The position numbers and the translations under genes were made by a program. From Pectobacterium carotovorum (GTDB lineage: Bacteria; Pseudomonadota; Gammaproteobacteria; Enterobacterales; Enterobacteriaceae): 64,000 bases of DNA. This document shows, piece after piece, positions 1 to 9,278 of the stretch. The DNA lies in NCBI GenBank assembly GCA_016415585.1, contig CP066552.1:4464001-4528000 (forward strand). The letters run 5' to 3'. The number at the start of each line of letters is the position of its first letter. Positions within the stretch are counted from its first letter, which is position 1. The notes beneath the pieces were generated by a model that was not told where the DNA came from, did no database searches, and saw nothing but the letters and a program-made list of their open reading frames with translations.

Positions 1-699
1 CGTCTGCCCCACCGCCAGCCCGTCGTCATAATCTGTATCATCACCGCGCACCACGGCCACGGGCAGCCCTAACAAACGCGCCTCTTCACAAAATGCCTGT
101 TCACGTTCGATGATATTGGGCGTTGCCGACGCTGCTCCGGCCAAAGCCAGACGCGTTCTGCCCGACGAGGCAAGCAGCCGCGCAGCCATACGCGCGGCTG
201 TGTCATTATCGATGTGTACGCTGTCACACGCCGGTTCGTGCCGCCCAATAACAATCAGCGGCTGGCCATTTAGCTGCGCCAGTTCGACAAATTCTTTTGG
301 CGGCGAGCCGGAAAGCACAATCGTCGCTTCCGCACGGTGACCAAACAGGATCGAGCGCGCAGCGGCCATCGCTTCCCGCACATGGCCGGTATTGATGAGC
401 ACCGGAATCGAACCACGTTGGATTAACGCCTGCGACAGCTCTGCGACCAAATTGGCGCGAAACCCGACCTCAGGGTGCGTCACCACCAGCCCAACCAGAC
501 GGCTGCTGTTCGCCAGCAGGCCGCGCGCCAGATCGTTAACCTGATACCCCAGTTCCTGCGCTGCCGTCATCACTTTGGCATAGGTGGCAGCCGACACGCT
601 GGCACCGGGAGTAAAACTGCGGGACACCGCCGAGCGCGATACACCAGCCCGACGCGCAACATCCTGTGCGCTGACGTAACCCTGTTTACCCACCGTCAT
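1..699 (-). CDS. LacI-family transcriptional regulator (3' end outside window)
   Basis: The first ~232 residues are visible; the C-terminus lies beyond base 1. Residues ~9-30 read as a LacI helix-turn-helix (AQDVARRAGVSRSAVSR), followed by the hinge region and a periplasmic-binding-protein-like effector domain (RLVGLVVTHPEVGF, then PLIVIGRHEP). The ATG at 699 overlaps the stop of the upstream permease as ATGA, so it is the last gene of the ABC transporter operon. Family knowledge: such proteins sense a small ligand and repress the neighbouring transport operon. A palindrome ahead of the operon (4846-4861) is the likely operator. The ligand cannot be told from sequence. Confidence 0.88.
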   Translation of the reverse strand, partial: MTVGKQGYVSAQDVARRAGVSRSAVSRSFTPGASVSAATYAKVMTAAQELGYQVNDLARGLLANSSRLVGLVVTHPEVGFRANLVAELSQALIQRGSIPVLINTGHVREAMAAARSILFGHRAEATIVLSGSPPKEFVELAQLNGQPLIVIGRHEPACDSVHIDNDTAARMAARLLASSGRTRLALAGAASATPNIIEREQAFCEEARLLGLPVAVVRGDDTDYDDGLAVGQT

Positions 700-1502
700 T
701 TCCCTATCCTTGCCATTACGTCGGCCTTCAAAAAACGCTCCACCACCAGCATGAATAGGACGGAAGGAATCAGCAGCACTAGCGCAGTAATAGAAGCGAT
801 CTGATAGTTACCGCCCGCCCCAGCGGTATAGAGCAGCAGCGGCATCATCTGCACATCCGGTGCTCCCACAAAGTAGCTGCCAGTAAACTCATCCAGCGAT
901 TCGAGGAAAACGAAGATGGCAGATGCCATCAGTCCTGGCATAGCCAGCGGCAGGGTGATATCGACAAAGGCACGCCACGGACCGGCACCAATCGACCGTG
1001 CCGCCTGTTCCATTTCACGCCCCACCGCCGAGAACGCCGCCGAGGCAATCCAGACCGCAAACACCAGCCCGTGAACCGTGTGAACCAGCACGACGCCCAG
1101 CAGCGTGCCGTTCAGTCCCCACTGATAAAACAGGCGGGCGATGTTGACGTACACCGTCAAATTCGGGAACGCCTGCGGGATCAGGAATACCAGCAGTATC
1201 AATCCACGAGCAGGCAACGGCAGTCGCGCCAGTGCATATCCCGCCGGAATCGCCAGAGACAACGAGGCCAGCACGGTGAACACCGCCACCAGCACGCTAT
1301 TCCCCAACGCTTCCCAGGCCACACTGCGCGGCGAAAACACCCGCTTCCAGAAGGCGAAGCCCCACTCATTGGGCAGCAGATGAGGATAGAACCATTTCTC
1401 CGCTACCGACCACAGCAGGAGGTTAGCCAATGGCCCAAAGATCAAGAAGATCAGCGTCCCCAGAATCAGCATCCTCGGGATCCACCACAATACGTTCTTC
1501 AT
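696..1502 (-). CDS. ABC transporter inner-membrane permease (second permease)
   Basis: 268 aa with about six hydrophobic segments. The cytoplasmic EAA-type loop reads EQAARSIGAGPWRAF and contacts the ATPase. The family is the binding-protein-dependent permease type of PotC, ThiP and FbpB. The ATG at 1502 overlaps the stop of the preceding permease gene (ATGA), and its own stop overlaps the LacI start, so the three are translationally coupled. With 1499-2338 it would form the heterodimeric channel. Substrate unknown; relatives carry polyamines, ferric iron, thiamine or phosphonates. Confidence 0.85.
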   Translation of the reverse strand: MKNVLWWIPRMLILGTLIFLIFGPLANLLLWSVAEKWFYPHLLPNEWGFAFWKRVFSPRSVAWEALGNSVLVAVFTVLASLSLAIPAGYALARLPLPARGLILLVFLIPQAFPNLTVYVNIARLFYQWGLNGTLLGVVLVHTVHGLVFAVWIASAAFSAVGREMEQAARSIGAGPWRAFVDITLPLAMPGLMASAIFVFLESLDEFTGSYFVGAPDVQMMPLLLYTAGAGGNYQIASITALVLLIPSVLFMLVVERFLKADVMARIGK

Positions 1503-2338
1503 GCCTTCTCCCTCATGTTCAAGCGGAGATAAATCACGGCAAACAGGCCAGTCATCAGCAGGGAAATCACCCCCAACGCATTCGCGACGCCGTAATCGCC
1601 GTAGGCGTTAATGCGAAAGGCAATGTTGGCAGTGAGCATCGTCGGCGATTGGGCATTGATCATCATCGGTACGGACAGCACCGACATCATGGTGACGAAA
1701 GAGAGAATGAGCCCGGTGAGCAGCGTTTGCCCAACCTGAGGCACCACAATTTCACACAGGATACGCAGGCGAGATGCGCCTAAATTACGGGCGGACTCTA
1801 TCATCGTGCGATCCAGCGATGCCATCGCGCCCGCAACCAGCAATGCCACAAACGGCGTCTGCTTCCAGACGAAAGCGAACACAATGCCGCGCCAATCCAG
1901 CCAGTTGCTGGCGCTGGCCATATCGACAATACCGAGCGTATCCAGCGCGCCATTCAACCAGCCGTTCTTGGCCAGAAACGTGCGTAAAATTTGCCCGGTC
2001 ACGATAAACGGGATAAACAGCGGCCAGCGATAGACCCAGCGCAGCAGCGCCACCATGCGCGGGCTTTCCCCTAGCGTCAGGTAGCCGCCGATCATGACAG
2101 ACAGCAGGCCGATCAGCAGCGTCGCGAGGCTCACAATCAGTAAGGTAAACAGGATATCGGGCAGGTACAGCGTCAATGCCGTGACAAAATTATCAATGCC
2201 CACGCCATTCTGACTGACAAAAGCGCCCCCAACCGACAGCCCCAGCGGCGTGATAAAACAGACAGCCACCACTGCCAGCGCGGGTAACACAAGCGCGATA
2301 CCCGCCAGTCGGGAAGAGAATTGGGATACTTGCAACAT
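1499..2338 (-). CDS. ABC transporter inner-membrane permease (first permease)
   Basis: 279 aa, PotB/FbpB-like. It has an N-terminal hydrophobic segment at ~12-32, five further membrane segments and an EAA loop (ESARNLGASRLRIL). The ATG at 2338 follows the binding-protein gene by 73 bp and its end overlaps the next permease by 4 bp. Expected to pair with the 696-1502 product to form the pore of the importer. Confidence 0.85.
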   Translation of the reverse strand: MLQVSQFSSRLAGIALVLPALAVVAVCFITPLGLSVGGAFVSQNGVGIDNFVTALTLYLPDILFTLLIVSLATLLIGLLSVMIGGYLTLGESPRMVALLRWVYRWPLFIPFIVTGQILRTFLAKNGWLNGALDTLGIVDMASASNWLDWRGIVFAFVWKQTPFVALLVAGAMASLDRTMIESARNLGASRLRILCEIVVPQVGQTLLTGLILSFVTMMSVLSVPMMINAQSPTMLTANIAFRINAYGDYGVANALGVISLLMTGLFAVIYLRLNMREKA

Positions 2339-2411
2339 GAATGTCTCCGCGCTCTGGCCTCATCCCGCCAGTGCGCATGTGATGCTAAGGGTATAAAAAT
2401 TTAGGGAATGA

Positions 2412-3545
2412 TTACTTCGCCATCGCCTGCTCATAGGCGTTCAAAATCGCAGTATGATAAGGCGCGATAGGGAACGTCTTGCCTTTGCTCGCCAGTTCAT
2501 CAGGCGTTACGTCCGTGAAGAGACGCTGCCAGACAGCGGGCTTCAGCTCGGCCTGAACGTACTTGGCATCGATCCCCGGATACCAGTTAAAGCGTTCAAC
2601 GATCCCTTCGGCCTGCACTTTGGCGCTGGTTGCCAGTTCGACAAACTGTTTAGCCAGCTCGCGGTTCGGTGCCTGCGCGGGGATGACATAGTGCATCGGC
2701 TGCCCCGGCATACCGGGCGCAGGAAGCAGCAACTTGAAATTGTCCGGCAGTTGTCCACTCGCTTTCCAGGAATAGAACATGTCGACCCACACCGGCCCCA
2801 TCGCGATTTCACCACGGCTCAGCATGTCGAGCGTGCCAGCGTTGCCCGGCGTCAGCGTCACGTTCTTGTTAAAGGCTTTCAGGCGTTCAAACGCGGGTTG
2901 CCATTTCTTCGCTTCCGCCTCATCAAACGGTCCGTTCATCAGCTTCTGGGCATCGCCGCCGTAAGCGTAAATCCAGCCCATGACGAAGCTCACTCCCGAT
3001 GCGCCGCCTTTAATGCCGTTGTAGCCGAACATTTTCGGATTTGCGGCTGCCCACTGTTGGATTTCGTCATAGCTTTTAGGCGGATTCGCTACCATGCTGG
3101 GGTTATAGGCCAGCGCCGTCTGGCTACTGAACATCGGCATGACGTAGCCTTTCACGTCTGTACCCATGGCTTTATCCGCAGCAGCCATGCTGACCAGCTT
3201 GCCGCTGGCGATATCATCGCGATATTTCAGGAGATCGCCCTTTTGCACCATCGGACCGACAAACTTCTCATGCACAACCGCCACATCAGTGTCCCAGACT
3301 TTGGCACCAGCGGCCTGCTGTGCATTGAAACGCTCAAGAATCTTCTGCGACCCCGCATCACCTGGCCCAGTACCGACGGCGCGTACTTTTACGCCGGGAT
3401 GCTGCTTCTCAAACAGCGGCCCTAAGTATTCATTCACATAGTCGACCATGTTTTGGTCACCCGCCGTCAACACCGTTAATTCCTGTGCCTGTACCGCCGC
3501 CAGCGGCGTACTCATCATCAGCGTTGCAGCAAAAATGCGTTTCAT
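2412..3545 (-). CDS. periplasmic substrate-binding protein of ABC importer (family 1)
   Basis: 376 aa from the ATG at 3545, whose first ~20 residues (MKRIFAATLMMSTPLAAVQA) are a clear signal peptide. An in-frame TTG at 3560 would add five residues ahead of it; GGAG lies upstream, and I prefer the ATG. The mature protein resembles extracellular solute-binding proteins of the PotD/FbpA/phosphonate group (ELTVLTAGDQNMVDYV at the start, later GPVWVDMFYSWKASGQ). It follows the ATPase gene by 22 bp. It determines substrate specificity, which I cannot assign. Confidence 0.85.
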   Translation of the reverse strand: MKRIFAATLMMSTPLAAVQAQELTVLTAGDQNMVDYVNEYLGPLFEKQHPGVKVRAVGTGPGDAGSQKILERFNAQQAAGAKVWDTDVAVVHEKFVGPMVQKGDLLKYRDDIASGKLVSMAAADKAMGTDVKGYVMPMFSSQTALAYNPSMVANPPKSYDEIQQWAAANPKMFGYNGIKGGASGVSFVMGWIYAYGGDAQKLMNGPFDEAEAKKWQPAFERLKAFNKNVTLTPGNAGTLDMLSRGEIAMGPVWVDMFYSWKASGQLPDNFKLLLPAPGMPGQPMHYVIPAQAPNRELAKQFVELATSAKVQAEGIVERFNWYPGIDAKYVQAELKPAVWQRLFTDVTPDELASKGKTFPIAPYHTAILNAYEQAMAK

Positions 3546-3567
3546 CTCATTTGTCTCCAATTCAGGA

Positions 3568-4758
3568 TCAGGCCGTCAGGCCGGGAAGCGAGGAATAACG
3601 TGAAGTGGTATTTGGTACCGCCGTCAAAGGCATAGCCTCTTCTGCCAGCGGGAAAAGAAACAGCGCCTCGGCAGGGATCTGCACGGCAACCCGCTGCCCG
3701 ATGGCATAGGGATGCGAGGCATGAACCTGTATCCGCCAGGCGCCGCTGGAAATCGTATGCTGCCAGTATCCGCCGGGGTAGCTCTGTGCTTGTACCGTGC
3801 CGTAGCGTATCAACATGCCGGGCTGGATGAGCGGGACATCTGCCGGATCGTAAAGACGAGCGGCTTCCGCACGAAAGCGCGCTTCTATCGGGCCGGGCGG
3901 TAGCGACGTATTGTCAGGGACCAGCGAATGGCTCTCGGCATCACCGGGAATCATCAGCGTATCGCCGTCATAACGCGCTTCCAGCACCAGCCGATTTTCC
4001 GCGCCCATAAACGCCGCGACAAACGCGCTGGCCGGATGGTGGTACACCTCTTGCGGGTTACCCGCCTGCATGATGCGGCCCTGATTCAAAATCACGATGC
4101 GATCCGCCATCACCATCGCTTCTTCCCGATCGTGCGTCACGTGGATCGCAGTCAGCCCCAGCCGCTGTTGCAGCGCACGAATCTCATCACGTAGCTGTAG
4201 GCGAATACGGGTATCCAGATTGGAGAGCGGTTCGTCGAGCAGCAGAATATCGGGCCGCACCGCCAGCGCACGGCCCAAGGCGACGCGCTGCCGCTGTCCA
4301 CCGGACAGTTCCGCAGGTTTACGAGCGCTCAGGCCCGTCAAACCCAGCATCGTTTCCAGTTCCGCTACACGGCTGGCAATCTCCGCACGCGGGACGCGGC
4401 GCAAACGCAGTCCATAAGCAATATGCTGTGCCACCGTCATGTGCGGCCACAGCGCATAGCTCTGAAACACCAGCGCCATTCCACGTTTCTCTGGCGGCGC
4501 TTGCGTCATATCCTGTCCGTTAACGCGAATCGCCCCCGCACGCGGTGACGAGAAGCCAGCAACCGTACGCAGTAACGTCGTCTTACCGCACCCTGACGAA
4601 CCGAGCAACGCCACGAACTCGCCCTGTGCAATCTCCAGATGGATATCGTTCAATACGGCTGTCGTGCCGTATCCAACATGTAGATGGTCGATGACAATGT
4701 GCGGGGCTGCCGCAGAGGAAGTTGTTTTTTGCACAGCTGTGCATTCCACGATAATCAA
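3568..4758 (-). CDS. ABC transporter ATP-binding subunit (PotA/FbpC-like)
   Basis: 396 aa. Walker A is GSSGCGKTT, the signature LSGGQRQR, Walker B ILLLDEPLSNLD and the switch histidine lies in HVTHDREEA. The ~150-residue C-terminal extension matches the TOBE-type regulatory domain of the CUT1/PotA/FbpC class. It is the first gene of the operon and powers import by the two permeases. The N-terminus is slightly long; the ATG at 4758 is used, but a later start near HIVIDHLHVGYG is possible. Confidence 0.85.
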   Translation of the reverse strand: MIIVECTAVQKTTSSAAAPHIVIDHLHVGYGTTAVLNDIHLEIAQGEFVALLGSSGCGKTTLLRTVAGFSSPRAGAIRVNGQDMTQAPPEKRGMALVFQSYALWPHMTVAQHIAYGLRLRRVPRAEIASRVAELETMLGLTGLSARKPAELSGGQRQRVALGRALAVRPDILLLDEPLSNLDTRIRLQLRDEIRALQQRLGLTAIHVTHDREEAMVMADRIVILNQGRIMQAGNPQEVYHHPASAFVAAFMGAENRLVLEARYDGDTLMIPGDAESHSLVPDNTSLPPGPIEARFRAEAARLYDPADVPLIQPGMLIRYGTVQAQSYPGGYWQHTISSGAWRIQVHASHPYAIGQRVAVQIPAEALFLFPLAEEAMPLTAVPNTTSRYSSLPGLTA

Positions 4759-4845
4759 ACAATGCGCTGATTGTGCGGTGACATCGTGTCAGTGGCGTGT
4801 TGCCATCGTGACATTTCAATGACACGAATTACGGGGAAAATAGCA

Positions 4846-4861
4846 GCGAAAACGTTTTAGC
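4846..4861. promoter_or_regulatory. LacI-type operator palindrome upstream of ABC operon
   Basis: GCGAAAACGTTTTAGC is an almost perfect 16-bp palindrome centred on CG, the hallmark of LacI/GalR operators. It lies ~90 bp upstream of the ATPase start and is the only such site seen here, so the LacI protein encoded at the end of the operon is its likely ligand (inference). Confidence 0.6.
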
Positions 4862-4895
4862 GAGAAGGGAAACGAGGGAATGGGTCTCTTGAGTA

Positions 4896-4927
4896 TTGGC
4901 CATCTCCCCATACGCGGAGATGGCCAA
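4896..4927. terminator. hairpin between metL and ABC operon
   Basis: A perfect 12-bp stem (TTGGCCATCTCC / GGAGATGGCCAA) with an 8-nt loop lies 26 bp downstream of the metL stop. There is no long T tract on either side, so it may be a weak terminator or a transcript-end stabiliser. Confidence 0.5.
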
Positions 4928-4952
4928 CGGTGTGTTGCGCTTACAACAGGTT

Positions 4953-7388
4953 CTACAACAGCTGCGCCAAACGGTTTAGGTCAGATTGAAGCGCACCCGC
5001 AGTGACATCGCGCCCCGCGCCCGGCCCACGGATAACCAGCGGGTTATCCCGATACCAACGGCTTTCAATTGCAAACACATTATCACCCGGCAGCAGCGAG
5101 GCCAGCGGATGATCGGGGCGAACCGCTTCAACGCCCACGCGCGCTTTACCATTGCTGTCAAAGCGTGCGACGTGACGCAGAACCAAGCCCATTTCCTGTG
5201 CTGCTTCCAGACGTTGCAGCATCTGTTCGTTCAGCGAATCGCCGTTCTCGAAGAAGTAATCGACAGAGCCCTGTTCACAGCCCGGCGGCACCAGCGACTC
5301 AACCCGAACCTGACTCGGTTCGATATCATAGCCAGCCTCACGCGCCAGAATCACCAGCTTACGCATGACGTCCTGACCGGAAAGGTCAACACGCGGATCC
5401 GGCTCGGTCAGCCCCTGTTGGCAAGCCTGATCGACCAGTTCGGTGAACGGCACGGTGCCGTCAAACTGCAAGAACAGCCAGGAAAGCGTACCGGAGAAAA
5501 TCCCGCTAATCGCCAGAATACTGTCGCCACTTTCCCGCAGATCGCGTACCGCAAAGTTGACTGGCAACCCTGCGCCAACGGTCGCGTTATACAACCAGTG
5601 ACGATCCGTTTTCGCGAACGCGTCGCGGATCTGGCGATAGTTATTGCCGCCTGATGCACCCGCCAATTTATTGGCACTGATGACATGGAAACCATAGCTG
5701 GCGAAATCCAGATACAGATCGGCGACCGATTCACTGGCGGTGACGTCCAGCACCACCAAATCATCGAAGGGATGCGAACGCATCCACAGGAACAGATCTT
5801 CGCCATCCCGCTCTTGCGCTTCACTTTCGAAGAAAGCCAACGCACGGCTGGCATCCAGTCCGTCATAGTTCAACAGGCTGCGCGTACTGTCCACCACGCC
5901 AGCGAGTACAAACTCAAAACCGGTACGTGCAGACAGGTTACTCTGCTCACGCGCAAACAGCTCCAGCCAGCGTGAACCAATATTCCCTTTGCCAAACAGC
6001 ACTAGCCCGATACGTTTTTCTGCCCGGAACAGCGAATGGTGCAGCCCACGAATCAAATGCTCCGTCGGACCAACGCGCAGCACAGCAACCAGACTGATGC
6101 CATCATCGGCCTGGCGGACAAATTCAATCGGCTGATCTTTCAACTGCTGATAGAAACGGTGACTGTGCAGCGGATTTTTACCCACGCCTGCACCGACCAT
6201 CGCGACCATCGCCAATCCGTCACGCTGGTTGAGCTCAACGGGTAACGCAGCCTGTGCCAGCAATTGCAGCGCGCTATCCACCACTTCGGAGGTGTAGCAC
6301 AGTTGCAGCAGGTTACGATCCTGATGAACGCCGATCGCCAGCGGTTTCAACTGTGCACGGTTCAGAAGCTGTTCGACTTCTTTTTGCAGCAGCGCGAAAT
6401 CGTGTTCGGAAGGAACCTGAACTTCAATCAGGCAGACATCGTCGTGGCTGGTGACAATTTTGGCACCCGTACCTGAGGCCAACACGCGTTCAATGCGCGT
6501 CGATCCCTGTTCAGGCTGATAGCTGCAACGCAGTTGCAAATCGATATCGCTACCGGAAACAGGCTGTAAGGTACGCGTATGTAATACCGGTGCGGCCAGA
6601 CGTGCCAGTTCGCTGGCTTCATCCAGACGCAGCAGCGGCAGCAGGCAGGCATCTTTCACTTTGCGCGGGTCAGCGCTATACACCCCGGCGACATCGCTCC
6701 AGATGGTCACGCGCTCAACGCCCGCCAACGCACCAATTTGTGTGGCGGAATAGTCACTCCCGTTGCGCCCCAGCAGCACCGTTTCACCCGCGTCATTGCG
6801 GCTGATAAAACCCGTTACCACTAAACGCTGCCCTGCGTGTTGTGTCAGATATTGCTGCAACAGCGGCCAGGAACGGCCTTCATCCACCTGCGGCTGCGCG
6901 GCACGTTCCGCACAAAGAAAATCACGCGCATCCAGCCACGCTGCATTCATATTCAGATGATTCAACACGGCAGACATCAGGCGAGCCGACCAGATTTCAC
7001 CGTGCCCGACCACTTCGGCGTAGACGGCATCCGTAATCTTGCCATCCAGCAGCGCAGCCAAACGCTCCAGATCGCGAATAAACTGGGCGGTCAGCGCTTC
7101 TGCCTCTTGCGCAGGCAGAAGCCCGGCAATCAGTTCACTATGGTAGCGGCGTAATGCCTGCTGAACCTGATGTGCCGACAGGCGATCGCTCTGGCTCAGT
7201 TTCAACCAGCTAATCAGCTGGTTTGTGGTACTGCCTGCGGCAGACACCACCATCAAATCACCGGGGTGGCTATACTCCGCCATAATACCGGCTACGCGCA
7301 GGTAACACTTCACATCGGCCAGACTGCTACCGCCAAACTTATGCAGCTGTCGCCCTATTACCGATGGCGCTACTCCTAATGCACTCAT
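4953..7388 (-). CDS. metL: bifunctional aspartokinase II / homoserine dehydrogenase II
   Basis: 811 aa, the size of E. coli MetL (810). The N-terminal aspartate kinase opens with HKFGGSSLAD. A middle ACT-like regulatory region follows, and the C-terminal homoserine dehydrogenase begins near residue 460 with the NAD(P)-binding motif LFGKGNIGSRW and later SANKLAGA and NATVGAGLP. It makes aspartyl phosphate and reduces aspartate semialdehyde to homoserine for methionine. The start lies 2 bp after the metB stop, so metBL is one operon controlled by MetJ. No defects seen. Confidence 0.97.
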   Translation of the reverse strand: MSALGVAPSVIGRQLHKFGGSSLADVKCYLRVAGIMAEYSHPGDLMVVSAAGSTTNQLISWLKLSQSDRLSAHQVQQALRRYHSELIAGLLPAQEAEALTAQFIRDLERLAALLDGKITDAVYAEVVGHGEIWSARLMSAVLNHLNMNAAWLDARDFLCAERAAQPQVDEGRSWPLLQQYLTQHAGQRLVVTGFISRNDAGETVLLGRNGSDYSATQIGALAGVERVTIWSDVAGVYSADPRKVKDACLLPLLRLDEASELARLAAPVLHTRTLQPVSGSDIDLQLRCSYQPEQGSTRIERVLASGTGAKIVTSHDDVCLIEVQVPSEHDFALLQKEVEQLLNRAQLKPLAIGVHQDRNLLQLCYTSEVVDSALQLLAQAALPVELNQRDGLAMVAMVGAGVGKNPLHSHRFYQQLKDQPIEFVRQADDGISLVAVLRVGPTEHLIRGLHHSLFRAEKRIGLVLFGKGNIGSRWLELFAREQSNLSARTGFEFVLAGVVDSTRSLLNYDGLDASRALAFFESEAQERDGEDLFLWMRSHPFDDLVVLDVTASESVADLYLDFASYGFHVISANKLAGASGGNNYRQIRDAFAKTDRHWLYNATVGAGLPVNFAVRDLRESGDSILAISGIFSGTLSWLFLQFDGTVPFTELVDQACQQGLTEPDPRVDLSGQDVMRKLVILAREAGYDIEPSQVRVESLVPPGCEQGSVDYFFENGDSLNEQMLQRLEAAQEMGLVLRHVARFDSNGKARVGVEAVRPDHPLASLLPGDNVFAIESRWYRDNPLVIRGPGAGRDVTAGALQSDLNRLAQLL

Positions 7389-7390
7389 TC

Positions 7391-8551
7391 TTACCTCTTG
7401 GCAGCGGCTTGAAACGCACGATCCAGATCGGCAACCAGATCATCGCCGTCTTCAATGCCGGTGGAAATACGCAGTAATGTTTCAGAGATACCCGCTGCGG
7501 CACGCGCTTCTGGCGCCATGCCAGCATGCGTCATCGTTGCCGCATGAGAGATGAGGCTCTCAACGCCGCCCAGCGATTCAGCCAGCGTGAACAGCTCCAG
7601 CGACGCCAGAAAACGGCGCAGTGTGTCTTCATCTCCATCCAGCTCAAAACTTAGCATAGCGCCAAAGCCGGATTGTTGACGGCGGGCAATATCATGGCCG
7701 GGATTGTTCGGCAGTGAAGGATGGTACAGCGCCTTCACCAGCGGCTGCGTCTGTAAGAACTCAACTACTTGTTGCGCATTACGCTGCGCGGCTGCCATAC
7801 GTGGCGATAAGGTACGCAGGCCGCGTAGCAGCAGATAGCTGTCAAACGCCGCGCCCGTAACGCCAATGTTGTTCGCCCACCAGGCCAGTTCAGTGATGGT
7901 ATCGGTATCTTTGGCGATCACCGCACCCGCCACCACGTCAGAGTGACCATTCAGGTACTTGGTACAGGAATGCACCACCAGATCGGCACCCAGCTCCAGC
8001 GGCTTCTGCAACGCTGGGCTCAGGAAGGTGTTATCCACTACGCTGACCGCGCCTGCTTCCCGCGCAGCCTGACAAATCGCGGCAATATCCACAACGCGCA
8101 GCAGCGGATTGCTCGGGCTTTCCACCAGCACCAGCTTCGGCTTTTCTACCAGCGCCGCATTGAGCGCATCGGTATCACTTTGATCGACAAATTTGACGCG
8201 AAACGCGCCACGCTTGCTCAGGCTGTCAAACAGACGATAACTGCCGCCGTAGCAATCATGCGGTGCCACCAGCAGATCGCCGGGACGCAGGAATACCGTG
8301 CAAACCAGCATAATCGCCGACATTCCGCTGCTCGTCATTACCGCACCTGCACCACCTTCCAGTTCGGCAAGCGCACGCTGCACGACATCACGCGTGGGGT
8401 TACCGCGACGCGAATAGTCGTGTACGCGTGGCTGGTTGAATCCGGTAAAGTTATACGTGCTGGAAAGGTGAATGGGTGGGACGACGCAGCCATACTGCTC
8501 ATCATCATTTAACCCACTGCGGACTGCGATCGTTGCCTGTTTACGCGTCAT
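7391..8551 (-). CDS. metB: cystathionine gamma-synthase
   Basis: 386 aa, identical in length to E. coli MetB. It is a PLP enzyme of the Cys/Met metabolism family. The PLP-lysine motif is SCTKYLNGHSDVVAGA, and SRRGNPTRDVVQRALAELEGG is the usual N-terminal signature. It condenses O-succinylhomoserine with cysteine to cystathionine. It is the first gene of metBL, and its upstream region carries tandem met boxes shared with divergent metJ. Confidence 0.97.
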   Translation of the reverse strand: MTRKQATIAVRSGLNDDEQYGCVVPPIHLSSTYNFTGFNQPRVHDYSRRGNPTRDVVQRALAELEGGAGAVMTSSGMSAIMLVCTVFLRPGDLLVAPHDCYGGSYRLFDSLSKRGAFRVKFVDQSDTDALNAALVEKPKLVLVESPSNPLLRVVDIAAICQAAREAGAVSVVDNTFLSPALQKPLELGADLVVHSCTKYLNGHSDVVAGAVIAKDTDTITELAWWANNIGVTGAAFDSYLLLRGLRTLSPRMAAAQRNAQQVVEFLQTQPLVKALYHPSLPNNPGHDIARRQQSGFGAMLSFELDGDEDTLRRFLASLELFTLAESLGGVESLISHAATMTHAGMAPEARAAAGISETLLRISTGIEDGDDLVADLDRAFQAAAKR

Positions 8552-8612
8552 CGGCTCATTTCCTGGCTGGAGGCTGAAAAGATAGGAACTTAAGAGTAAA
8601 CGCAGTTTTAAT

Positions 8613-8652
8613 GGACGTCAACACATCTAGACATCTAAACTTCTTTGCGTAT
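8613..8652. promoter_or_regulatory. tandem met boxes (MetJ operator)
   Basis: Against the consensus AGACGTCT there are four adjacent 8-mers: GGACGTCA, ACACATCT, AGACATCT and AAACTTCT (6, 6, 7 and 6 matches), then a weak fifth. MetJ binds such arrays cooperatively with S-adenosylmethionine as corepressor. The array lies between metB and metJ and can repress both. Confidence 0.85.
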
Positions 8653-8738
8653 AGATTGAGCATAAGCATAATAACCGCTAGAATTGTGGCATTTCATGAC
8701 AGATGCTGTCTTCATTAGATTAATTTTTAAGGTATCCC

Positions 8739-9056
8739 ATGGCTGAGTGGAACGGCGAGTATGTCAGCCCTTACGCTGAACACGGTAAAAAAAGCGAGCA
8801 AGTCAAGAAGATAACAGTATCTATCCCATTGAAAGTATTAAAAATATTGACTGACGAACGCACGCGTCGTCAGGTGAACAACCTGCGCCACGCCACCAAC
8901 AGCGAGCTGCTGTGCGAGGCGTTTCTGCACGCGTTCACGGGACAACCGTTACCGAATGACGAAGACCTGCGTAAAGAACGCAGCGATGAAATTCCTGAAG
9001 CCGCGAAAATCATCATGCGTGAAATGGGTATCGACCCAGATACGTGGGAATACTGA
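8739..9056 (+). CDS. metJ: methionine repressor MetJ
   Basis: 105 aa, the same length as E. coli MetJ, with the conserved start [25 protein letters not shown]. The ribbon strand [12 protein letters not shown] binds the DNA groove as a ribbon-helix-helix dimer. It represses methionine genes when S-adenosylmethionine is abundant. It is divergent from metBL and followed by a strong terminator. Confidence 0.97.
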
Positions 9057-9084
9057 TCGCGTTTGCACTATCGATTTTCTTGCT

Positions 9085-9110
9085 AACCCCGCCTCCTCTG
9101 GCGGGGTTTT
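9085..9110 (+). terminator. rho-independent terminator after metJ
   Basis: Stem AACCCCGCC / GGCGGGGTT with a 6-nt loop followed by TTT, 28 bp after the metJ stop. Confidence 0.85.
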
Positions 9111-9226
9111 GCTATGCAGAGAATCCCGCTTAACACATCACTCCTCATTAACCTGAACCTCAACCTCGCTGCTCGCGCTTCTTCCTTTCTTTCCGCTCAC
9201 ATTGTGAATTGGGATTGCATTTAATT

Positions 9227-9241
9227 TGTTATGTTATAACA
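9227..9241. promoter_or_regulatory. candidate Zur box upstream of FecCD-type importer
   Basis: TGTTATGTTATAACA consists of perfect half-sites TGTTAT and ATAACA separated by 3 bp, the arrangement of the enterobacterial Zur consensus core. It ends 37 bp before the ATPase ATG, where it would cover the promoter. Fur consensus is not seen. This suggests zinc-responsive expression (inference). Confidence 0.5.
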
Positions 9242-9278
9242 CATCATCTTTAGCGTATGACGGTGATATGCCCGCATC

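Noticed and set aside
4986..5654. 222-codon open frame on the plus strand opposite metL
   Set aside because: It is an antisense shadow of the well-conserved metL coding sequence, with no ribosome binding site or recognisable family.
9227..9241. Fur box for the FecCD importer
   Set aside because: The site does not fit the GATAAT hexamer pattern; the TGTTAT-N3-ATAACA form suits Zur better.
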